Below, one piece after another: positions 34,724 through 45,891 of a DNA stretch of 64,000 nucleotides. This DNA is from Strongylocentrotus droebachiensis (taxonomy: Eukaryota; Echinodermata; Echinoidea; Camarodonta; Strongylocentrotidae): NCBI GenBank assembly GCA_035222895.1, contig JAVYIG010006394.1:1-64000 (forward strand). The letters run 5' to 3'. The position numbers were made by a program, and so were the translations under genes. The notes below the pieces were generated by a model, which made no database searches, was not told the origin of the DNA, and saw only the letters and a program-made list of their open reading frames with translations. The first letter of the stretch is position 1; each line of letters starts with the position of its first letter.

Positions 34724-35097
34724 TTAAAGGTAAAGACCAGTTATGGTCATGCGATTGCATTGTGAAAGAAACGTTGTGGAATCGATCAGAAAAGGTTGAT
34801 CATCTAGCATCTAGCATCTGCAAGGTTCTGGAATCATCAAAATGATAAGAAATTTGGCCCATTTTTCGTAAAGTTACAAGCACTATACACAGAAAGATGT
34901 ATATGGGACTACCCTATATCTCTCACAGACCATGAGAGAAGCAAATTTACCAAATATATGAATTAGTAGGCGGTTTCCCGGCAAATTTTTTATCATCATG
35001 TATTAGTCAAAACATATTCTTTCACATGATTGGTAATGAGAGCTTCCATTTAATTTTTTGAAATTGGGGCGTTTCCAATACTGGTCTTTACCTTTAA
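34724..35097 (+). mobile_element. MITE, TTAAAGGTAAAGACC family (copy 2)
   Basis: This is a full copy with the termini TTAAAGGTAAAGACCAGTTA and TACTGGTCTTTACCTTTAA. It is highly similar to 7835-8209. Confidence 0.88.
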
Positions 35098-35402
35098 GAC
35101 AAGAATTCTTCCCACGACATTGTTGCTTTATAGGGCTTCACACTGTAAGATATATGGGACTACCCTATATCTCTCACAGACCATGAGAGAAGCAAATTTA
35201 CCAAATATATGAATTAGTAGGCGGTTTCCCGGCAAATTTTTTATCATCATGTATTAGTCAAAACATATTCTTTCACATGATTGGTAATGAGAGCTTCCAT
35301 TTAATTTTTTGAAATTGGGGCGTTTCCAATACTGGTCTTTACCTTTAAGACAAGAATTCTTCCCACGACATTGTTGCTTTATAGGGCTTCACACTGTAAG
35401 AG
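34901..35402 (+). repeat. 251-bp tandem duplication covering the 3' half of the MITE plus flank
   Basis: The block 34901-35151, from ATATGGGACTACCCTATATC inside the MITE through its 3' end and about 54 bp of flanking DNA (GGGCTTCACACTGTAAG), repeats at 35152-35402. The copies are essentially identical, so the duplication is younger than the MITE insertion. Confidence 0.93.
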
Positions 35403-36764
35403 ATAGCTTTCCTTGTTTTACTCAATGCGCCTTTCTAGACCTTTGTCACTGTACAGTGTTCATGAAAAAAAGGAAATCTATAATACAAGCGCCAATATAT
35501 AACAATTCAAGTGAAATCGCTGAAATTTATCATAGTGGCACGATAATTGATGTTTTTTATAATTAGATAGGTTCTTCATTCAGAGGTATCCATGGATGAT
35601 GCGGCATTTTTAATTACAACAAAGCTCAAAATTTGCCTAAGTTTAGGATTAATGGCATTCAAAGGTTACCGGTACTTCCATTATGTTATGAGAACATGAT
35701 TCAATTTGAATGAAGACCATTCAACCAAACCTTGTGTTTAATATCCCTTTCATTTAAAACTTGAGTTGAGGTAAATTTGACACGAGTCAAGAGAACTGGT
35801 ACTGTTCAGCTATCCAGGGAGGTGAAAGAACAGGAGGCGAAACTCTTGTAATTTATTCAAACGCATTCTTGAGTTCTAAAGCGTAACAATGGGATGTGTA
35901 ACATTCCACTTGGCTTTGAAGTTCCATGCTCCGAACCGCGCTTCCACTGCGGGGAATTTCGTAAGCCAGGCACCAGTTTTACATTTATTACAAAATATTA
36001 AATTACCGGCAAAATTACAGTGTAAATTAAAAACTTTATATGGGAATTTTATTGGGAATAGTGCATCAAACAAATTTTCAAATTTAGAACTCCGTCCTGC
36101 CATTAAATTGTGTGCCAGAGTTGGTAAAAGAAAAATTACATCCTGTCAAAAACTCAATATTTTAGGATGATGCGCTAATTTGTGCATGCTTTAATGTCCC
36201 GTTATTTGATCCATGATTTACAATCTTCAATAACATTAAGTTTGCTAATGCGTGTTTTCGCGTGTTTTTTGTATTTTTCAAGTTTAAAAAAGAATGAAAT
36301 TACACAAGTTTGTGTTCGCTTGTTCTACTCTTTACACATTCAACAATGGATGAGAAATCATTGGAAGGGACAGCGAACAGTTGCTGTGATACCATTTTCT
36401 GATGTAGGAATTCTAAATCCTAAAATTTCATGCGCTCTTTTATCTCACCACCTGGTCAACAGCTGCAGATTAGCGCATAACTTTCCGGCGGCTTGGAGCA
36501 TGGGGTCAAAGGAGAACGGCTTGATTCAAGTCCTTCTCTATCACGTCCCTGAGCTATCCATGGTGGTGTTTTAAGGATTGAACTGTCAAATTGACGAAAC
36601 ATGACAGGCTATTTCAGAAGTATCGTTGAATATATTTGCAGTATTAATTCAAATCACTTTCAGCGTTGAATCTGCATTTCTTTTCTTTTCTTCTTTAACT
36701 CACATAGTATAATAAAGTGAAGCTACCAAGGGTACCAATATTCAACTTTTTGTAAGAAGAAATC
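35403..36764. other. LIG4 3' flank / probable 3' UTR
   Basis: There is no recognised gene. The part next to 36765 should be the LIG4 3' UTR on the minus strand. TTTATT hexamers near 35981 and 35853 could be polyadenylation signals. Frames of 93-130 codons on the plus strand (35889-36170, 36182-36574) show no known motif and are treated as chance. Confidence 0.4.
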
Positions 36765-39700
36765 TCAAGACATTGCTGCTTCATAGGGTCTTTCACTGAT
36801 AAACTTCTCCTTCTGGATGCAATCCCTGACCCACTCTGAGGTGACTACATGCTGCTTCAAGGCTCGTTGCTGGCCACGTTGACGAAACTCTCTCACTCTG
36901 CTCAGGTCGCTGCAAGAAAAAATGGTATTGAAGTTGATTAGAATTTAGAAATGGATTCTGTGAACTACAGAAGCATTGGAAAAATATCTTCAGATGAAAT
37001 TGACAATTCAAAAGAAAAAAGTTAAACTGAAAACAGCTACAGGTACATCTATGAGGACCAACAGAATATAAGCCTGAAAAAAAAAGTGCATGTCAATTTA
37101 ACCAGCACTCTTTTAGAATTACAAGAATTACAGCTTAAAAACACAAAAATCATTCTTCAGGAAATGTAAGCCAATAGCTGTATACTTGACAAGATATCAA
37201 GAGAATGAATTAATGAGGGTCTTGTCATTCTTCCTACTACTATACAAGTTCTAATTGGAGTAAATCCTACCTTTTGTCTACGATGATGTGAGTGACCTGC
37301 CTGTCTAGCGTAGGACACATGGTGGCGCCATGAAACCTCATCTCCAAGGATACCAGGTCAAGGGAGCAATCTTTGATGTGCTACAGGGAAAATAACACAA
37401 ATGTTAAAACAAACTTGTCATTGTCTAAAACCTGTCTGATATTGGGAAACAAACCTCTCTCTCAGATAAGGGATATATATATATATATAATAAATCCCCT
37501 TATAAGCTGTCCCTCTTAAAGCACATCAATTTGTAGGCCCTTTGACAGCTTTTATGCAAGCAAATACTTGCCTCCTTCACATCCCTTGCAGTTCAGCAAT
37601 GAATAGAATATTATACCTTGATATTATTCTTCTATTGTATTGATTATTAGATTTCATTGTTTTTTAATGGTCAATAAATTAAATGAAATGAAATGAAATG
37701 AAATGAAATTACAGATAACATGAACAACAACTTTTTTGGGACGATAATAATAAAAAATTGATGATATAATGAAAGCTACCGGTATATGTCCTGATAAATT
37801 CCTACAAGTTGAAACACCTGATTTATACAACATCCTGATTATGCAGAATATACCGTACTTACTGTGTCCTCCTCCCCAATCACAAGGCATGAATCCATAT
37901 ATACACGGCACAGACGAAAGAGACCAAGGAGTGAGTCTTGAGGAAAGTAGTCCATCTCTATCTCGGCTATCTCTTCAGCAGTCATAGGCTTCTCACACTT
38001 CTATGAAAACAATGAACAGACATTGACAGCGACATGTACGACCTTGTTCACAACTACCAGTAAGTAAAACATATTTTAAAAACTGCTAAAGCAAATATTA
38101 GTAATTAACTGTTTCATGTTTCACATGTCTGTATATTATTGAACACATAACAGTAAGTACTCTGGATATTATACAGACAAAATATAATAATATATCTCTT
38201 TGTGTTTTAGGGGTACGTTTGGAAATTACTGCTTTTACTTAAAACAATACTACTACACATCTCAAATGAGAAAGAAGGTTTTATTATCAATGGAAAGCCA
38301 ACAGTTCTAATCAAATATATTTCAGATTTCCAGGCTCAAACATCTAGATAATGAGCATAGCATTTACATGAACCTGTAGAAAGAAAAGTGACACGTTTAA
38401 TTCATATCTCAAATTTGGCGGAATTTAAAATCGCCCATAAAAACGCCTCACAAGCTCACCTTCTTCTCCACATTTGCAAAGACCTCCCTGAGTTTCTCTT
38501 CATTGACGTCCTCTGTATAGCTGTCTCCATGACTGTCATAGTCCAAGGCAAACTGTGCCGTCATCTTAGCAGAGGTGAACAGCATATGAGATGGTAACCA
38601 TGGCAATAAGCGACCGGCATCCTATCAGCCAAGAGAATACAGAAGTATGAAGGATATTATCAGCAGTTATGTTCCTGGGTATTCCCTCTAGTATGAGGAT
38701 CAATGGGAATTAATTTGAGGTCATTGCTGTCATGATTCAGTATGACTGATTAGCGAATATACACTTTACCAATTACACAATTCTTGAAACATAACAAGAG
38801 AGCTTGGAATAGTATTGCAAGTTACAGGTGTTCTTACAGCTGGTTCTTCAGAAGTGACTGCCCCCCCCCCCCCCCACCTCATGCAAATCAAGAACATTAA
38901 TTCCAAGTTTTATTTATTCTGAATAATGACAAAAATAATGAGGCATTATACATGTATCTCACTCTCCAGGAGGGATTATGGCATAATTAATTTAAGGTAC
39001 CACGAGTCAGAAATGTCACATTTGTTTATTTCATGATTTCATGAATGTTAATCAACTGACATTCCAATACACTCCATACAGGAACCACTCGGTTCTCTTG
39101 GGCAAAGGGTTAAGCAGAATAATGGACTTGAAAATCTGAAAATAAGTTACAAATCTCCCACATCATGAATTCATAGTATATATGCTACCAGCCATACATG
39201 TGTATGACATGTATACAAGCTTAACTTAATACAGTCATAGGCTTTGTGGTATCAGTTTGTGAATCTTACCAGGCTTTCAATGAGCCATGAAGTCTTCACG
39301 ACGTCATATATCTTGGCACTGTAAGATATAACAAATGAAATATTTCATGAAAATAACATTTACATTGTATCAGTGCCTGTATCTGGATGACTACCTCCTG
39401 GTCAACCAAGCCAGAAGACCATTAGTTACATCCTGTAATACTAACCCAAGACAATTATCCCTGTATCAACACCACCCCCTTCCCCGTAGAATCAAGCCCC
39501 TGACAACCCATGCATAACCACTCAACTAGCTACTCCAGAGGAAAACTACACATCCCCTCGAAAACTGCACCCCTCCACCTCTGGACAATTGACTCTGGAC
39601 AAGTGCATAAGGGGTAGGTTTCTAGCGATTTCAATATACACACTGCCTTTTATGCTGGAGTTATACAAGCATACACTCTGTTTTATTTATAAAATTGATC

Positions 39701-39968
39701 TGAAAGAAGAGAGCCATGATAAAAGAGACTTCTATTTAAATTGAGATGGCTGCTGTAGCCTCGTTCACAGGAGGTTCACAATTGACACAGTTAACTTTCT
39801 ATACAAAAATGCACAAGCATAATAAGCATAAGCATAACCAATTGGTATTTCATAACAAACTGATAATATGCAAATGGACTTTGGTAGTGTACAGTTCCTA
39901 TTTCTTTCATCCCAATTAGCCATTCATTTACATGTACATATTATGTACTTCTAATTTTCATGCAGCTT

Positions 39969-40001
<33 letters not shown>

Positions 40002-41076
40002 ATCTTTCTCTCTCCCTCTCTCCCTCTCTCCCCCTCCCTCCCTTCCTATCTTCACCTTAGGTAGTTTATCACATTATGCGTGAACAAGGCTTACTGAGTG
40101 ATATTCACCTGAATATGTTTTTGACCTTGAGGTTAACCTTGTCCGCCAGCACACAGTATGTATCTATGCCTGGGTTCTGAACCACTAAGCCTCCACACTC
40201 TACTATCTTCTTCTCAAGCTGATCCTTAGGATGGCTTGCAGGACTGTTCATGATACAGAGCTCTCGACCCTCCAGCATTTCAGAGGTCTAAAAACAAAAA
40301 TGGAAAGACCGAAAAGATTTCAAACTAGGCACAATTTTCTGGATCACTACTCCTCCACATCCTACTATCTTCTTTGCTCATCCTTAGGATGGCTCGGGGA
40401 ACTGTTCATGATGCAAAGCTCTCGACCCTCCAGTATTTCAGACTTCTGGAAACAACAAGGAATGGACACAAAGGATACAACACAATTACAAAATGGACAT
40501 AAATTAAGAAGGACCTTTCTATTGGTAAAGTATGTTTGTTTCATGGCTATTGTATAATATTTTAATAACTGAGAGAGAGCAATCTGCTGTATACATGACA
40601 AGAGAATCAGCCATTTCCTGTAAAAAATAAACACTAGAGCTTATATTCTCAGAACGGCAGGTATGTTTTCTACCATTGTACGCTTAAATGTGTACATTTT
40701 ATTAATTGACACAAAATAAAGAAAACCAAAGATATTTTAAAGAACTTCATCAAGAGAATACCATAATTTGTTGAACTACTTGAACTTCAGTCCTGTTTAG
40801 CACAGGTTCCTTTCCACAAAAGAATAACAAACAGTCTTTATATAGATCATTGCAAATGCTATTACTGCAAACTCTTTATATATTATTTCACAATGATAAC
40901 CCCCTAAAGAACACTCTGTGCCTTACCTGTTTGACATTAGAAGTGTCTGCAGCTCTGAACCTTGATGGCACAGCAACCGGGATTACTGCTCTCGTTGTAC
41001 CTTTTCTTCTCTTAGTAGTCACGATCTCATCGTCATCCACATTAGCATGTCTTCCTGTTAATTTTCCCTCTGCTTG
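36765..41076 (-). CDS. LIG4: LIG4 part 4: linker, two BRCT repeats and XRCC4-interacting region (exons 20-26)
   Basis: Exon 20 is a charged linker with a basic nuclear-localisation-like [10 protein letters not shown]. Exons 21-22 give BRCT1 ([45 protein letters not shown]). Exon 23 has [10 protein letters not shown] and then [20 protein letters not shown] and VFANVEKK, matching the region that clamps the XRCC4 coiled coil. Exons 24-26 give BRCT2 ([40 protein letters not shown]), with the conserved Trp of the last helix, and end EAAMS. The presence of the XRCC4-binding segment indicates the full NHEJ ligase complex. Confidence 0.95.
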
Positions 41077-44000
41077 CTGCAATAGAAACATACATTGAAA
41101 CTTGTTTACAAAGACTGCTTAAGGAACACAAGAAAAGTATAAAATTTGCAGGGAAACTTATGTCGATCCTCAAGAAGTTCACTGCTAGGAACGCGCCTCT
41201 TCTTAGTGAAGCCCGACTTCATAAAAAGGTAAAGTCCTCATAGTCTATCGATGGTATTTTTAATTTAAGTATGACACAGTGGAAAAAACAAATAATTGAT
41301 GCCAATATGAGGGGGAAATCTAATTCAATTAGACATTTAAAGCCTGTCTGCACTAGTTTGCCCAGGAGGGATTAGACCACCCAGCATGGTCACTGACAGG
41401 TCATCAAATCAGCTCTCAATTAACGTAAGATAAAGGGGATCATGGGGGACCAGCAGTCACCGATTAGGCATTGTTTGCTTTAAAGAGGGCGCAGGTAGCT
41501 ATAAGTAGTGCAGTGGGGCTTTAAAACTCTTGATTTGCAGTGGGCTACCTGTCTCATGTTCTCCATTTCTTCTGTGGTCATACACTGGTGCCAGTCCTTA
41601 TCATCTCTCACTTTCTCCAGACGAGGGAATCGTAGTGTACATCCTGTCTTATACCTGATGGAGAATGACATAAAATAATTAGATGTACTGAAGGTAGGCA
41701 CGTCCAACAAAGGGAGTGGCTCCATTTGTCAGAATTCTGTCATTTTGGGAATTGGAATGAAAAAAATAAGGTGCGAGTCTACGTGGTATGTTTTAGAATA
41801 AGTGGGCCTATTTTTTCTTTGTATTTTTTTTTTCTCAATATGTATAGGTTTTAGAATTATTATTAAGTGTCAGTTTCCCTTTGGTACAGGTATAACTACC
41901 GTATGTCAAGCATGTAAAATTGTGAAGGAAATGGCAGCTTCAATGTAACACTGTAAAACCACACATATTTCTATACCTTGATTTATACTTTACTGGTATT
42001 ATATTTTTGCACGATGCACATTTGCATAATGAGGTCAATTTCCCTTTCATCAAACAGAAATGAGAGAAAGACAAGTACTGTTTAGCAAAATAATAGTCCA
42101 GATGATTTCCTTTCACAAACACTTTTGATGGATGACCACCCCAGCATACACCAGCCCAGTCTCAACTGGTTTGCTCATTCCAAGTGTACACATTACAGAA
42201 CTTTACATGTGAACTTACACATTAGATGAGTTGATTTCGGTAGCTTTGACTTGAACTATGAAGGAATGCTGGGGCTCCACGTAGAGCTCTGGTTTCTCCT
42301 ACAAACAAAAAATATATATTCATGTATGCATATCAGAAAACACATACCGGGTAGCTTTTTCTGTGTCCGTCATCTGATCTCAAATGTTCTGCCAGGTTTA
42401 CAAGCATATATTTATCAGGTGAATTTAGTGCAAGATTTATAGTACCTGTCTAAATAATAATCCATAGGCAGAATATTAATATCAAACTTATTTGCATCTA
42501 TTCAAGGGAGGTGAAATTTATAAACAAGAAAAACCACAGGAAATACCACTCAATGGAATTGCACTCATTAATATGCAGTGAACTTGACAATTAAGTCTAA
42601 CAACATGGACAGGAAATACCTTTTTGAGATATTGAAGTTGATTTTCAAAATGTGATGGACTTCACTATCGGTAGTCATGGAACAAGAATTCTTGTTGGCT
42701 GAAATTTGTGTAATTGCTTGAAACTAGGGGATTTCCAACATGGTCATTCTATGTGGCTAAAACTATACACATCTACAGCATAATCATTTCTTTTTACGCC
42801 GCTTACATCAGCTTCAACCGTATAAAATGACAATGTTAACAAAAACATTATAGGTCAAGGTACTTTTCCTCTCACATTATTTTTTACAATTCAAACTTGT
42901 AGAGGTTGATCCACAGAACAGACTTAAATCAGATCTGACTGATACACCTCTTTTATAAATCAAATTACAAAAATATTAGCTAGGCATTGTGGCGTGTGCC
43001 TGTAATCCAGCTAACAGTGGAAGTTACAAACTGATTCAGCCGAGGACGCAGGTTCGAAACTGAGTCACGTCTTTCGGATGGTGACGTTTAAAGGTCGGTC
43101 CCCAGACGTAAATAATCATATCTGATTGACACACTTCTGTAAAAGCACAATACACACACACACACATATTACCCTAACGCTTCACATGGAATCACAAACC
43201 TGTCCAATGAATACTGATCGATCAAAGACTTTCCCTTACCCTGGTGCACTGTAACCATCTCGGTGGGTTCTCTTTGTCATACTTCTTCCAGTGCTTAGCA
43301 AGTTTCTGGTTGAAATCTAGCAGCTCCTGTAAAGTGTATCCAGATCCGACCTAAGGAAAATAGCAACAATATCGATTCAGATGGATCAAATCTAAAGACA
43401 ATCTTCAATACAAATGTTTGCATTGCATTTCAAGGGGAAGTACAGGCTTCAATTAACCAGTAGATGGGTTGTTTGAACCAGTAATGTATATAGAAATAAA
43501 CAGAACTTCTGGAAATCGCAATGTGGCCCAATGTTACGTACTTGGGCCTCAAGTATTGGCTTGATATATTAAATTTGCTCACAAACGCACTTCTATACAT
43601 TTCCTACCAAGATTCTTTCACAGATGTCATCTATTTTGTAGTTTTCATAATGCAGTAAGTTCATTTTATGCAGTCATGATTTAAGTAATATAAAAAAAAA
43701 AAATATGATGTTGCCACACATATATAAAGTATGCAACAATCATTTAATATTTTGACCCCCACTCCCCTTTCCTCTATCATTCATTCTTTATGATTTGGGG
43801 GATACGTCATCGGACTGTGGATCCCATGGTCACAGTTCAAATCCTGCCGCATCACTAATGTCCTTTGGAAATTAGAGGTAAATCTACATTTGCCATACTC
43901 GGCCCAGGTGAGGTGGATGGGCTCTTGACAGGAGTTAATTCCTTGAAATGCCAAAAGGGCCATAGTGGCAGCCATGCTAAAGCCTGGGTAATACTTGTGG

Positions 44001-45793
44001 AACGCCAGGAGTGTCGTGGTCGAGTGGTTTAAGACGCTTGACTAGAGATGCGAATGTCGAGGGTTCGAATCCCGACACGGCACTAATATCCTTTGGAAAG
44101 ATATTAATCTGCACTGCTACTCTCCACTCAGGTGTTAAATGGGTACCCGGTAGGATGCGGCCGTCATTGTTGGTAAAACAGTTTTTGAGCGTCAAGTAAC
44201 GCCTGGCTGGAATGCTCCCCAGGGAGTGGAGATTGTGCACACAGTGTGTGCGGGCAAGCACTGAATCCAATGAGCGGGGTAATAGTATATTTGTAAAGCG
44301 CTTAGAGAAATTGTATTAAGCGTTCTATAAAAGCTAAATATTAAGTCTGACAGGCATGAGTGCTATACATTATTATCATTCTTATCAACTGTTAGCATCT
44401 CAATCATGCACATAAGAATGGTGTAGCAAGATATTCCTTACCTTACAAAAGGAGTAAAAGATCTTGGGATGATCTCCTTCCCTGCTTGGAGGAACAGCTA
44501 CTGCGCACAGGAAATGTGAGACGAGCTGCGACCGATACTAGTAAAACAAAGTGGTAAAACAAAGATGTAAAACAAAATACCTTGTTTTAGAGAATTCATT
44601 GGAACATTTTAAATACGAGATGTTCTTGCCAATCTAAGAGCGAATAATTTTGATATACTTGAATGACAGTCAAAAATTCTTACATACATGTGACAACTGA
44701 GATAGGATGAATTCCAAATTGAAATGTAAAATAAAAAATAAACAAATAGATCTTTTCAGATGCGACCATTTTTTTTTTCTTCAATAAAATCATCTGTATT
44801 CAATATTCCCTCCAACTTTGCCAATTAAAGATAACAAAACATATATATATATACATACATAATATAACTAATAGAATCAACAACAAGAATATAGCTGATT
44901 ATACAAGACATAAGGGTACATTTATGTGACAAATATTTTATAACAATACAACATCAAAATACAATATATGTATTTTGTCTGTCGAGAACCAGAACCATTC
45001 ATGATGATCTCATAAAGAGCGAACACCCCTGTGGCTCTTGACAAACAATCTATGTGTTGTCTTACCCCTTTGCCAAAGTATCCTCCAACGATAAGAAGGT
45101 CCAACTCATCCATCAGATTGTCGACATACTCAGGTTTGATCTTCAACCAACCACTACCTACAATGGGACAGAATTGAAAGACATGAAACTTTCACAAATC
45201 TTGACTATTTGTAAAGCCAACACATTTTCTGGTGTCACAATAGTCATCACAAGTATTCAAAAACCATCTCATCCTTCTAAATAATTAAAATTTAAATGTA
45301 CAAGTAAAAAAAAGCCTAGAATTCTATTTGATAAACCACACAAATGAATAGATCTTGAGCAGTAATATTTTACAGCTTCTCCATGTTTTGATATATATGT
45401 ACTTGATTTATCTTTTTATGTTTCAGGTTTTTCAATCGTCCTACATTCTGACTTTGGCTTTTGCTGTGATAACAAATGAGTGTTCAATGTCAACAAACTT
45501 CATAACTTGTGAGCTTATTCTGAATTTCAAGATGAAAGGCAATCTTATTTAGACGAAATAAATTATTTCAAAAGGACTAAGCGATTAAAACAACCTATTA
45601 CACTGTAATGGTAGAAAGTTAACGAAAAACAAACATATAAAACAAATTAACAAAATCAGGATACAGACCTTTCCTCTTGTCAGGTCGATAAGTTGACTCT
45701 GGATGCTTAACAACGATTCCTTCTTCTCTTTTATCTATAGCCTCATTCAAAGCCTCTACAACCTCTGCCCTACAAAAGAGAGAGAGGGAGAGG

Positions 45794-45891
<98 letters not shown>

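Noticed and set aside
35889..36574. Two plus-strand frames of 93 and 130 codons downstream of LIG4
   Set aside because: No motif, no splice sites that join them, and an AT-rich composition like the surrounding non-coding DNA.
39060..39140. Additional LIG4 exon (frame reading NPLPKRTEW)
   Set aside because: The flanking exons 39270-39318 and 38460-38621 already join in phase with no residues missing against vertebrate LIG4.
40365..40634. Stand-alone 89-codon gene
   Set aside because: Its C-terminal third is the duplicated LIG4 exon, and the rest is intron upstream of the splice acceptor.
44010..44085. tRNA-Ser gene
   Set aside because: The tRNA-like head is followed directly by the SINE body and tail shared with 20958-21320.
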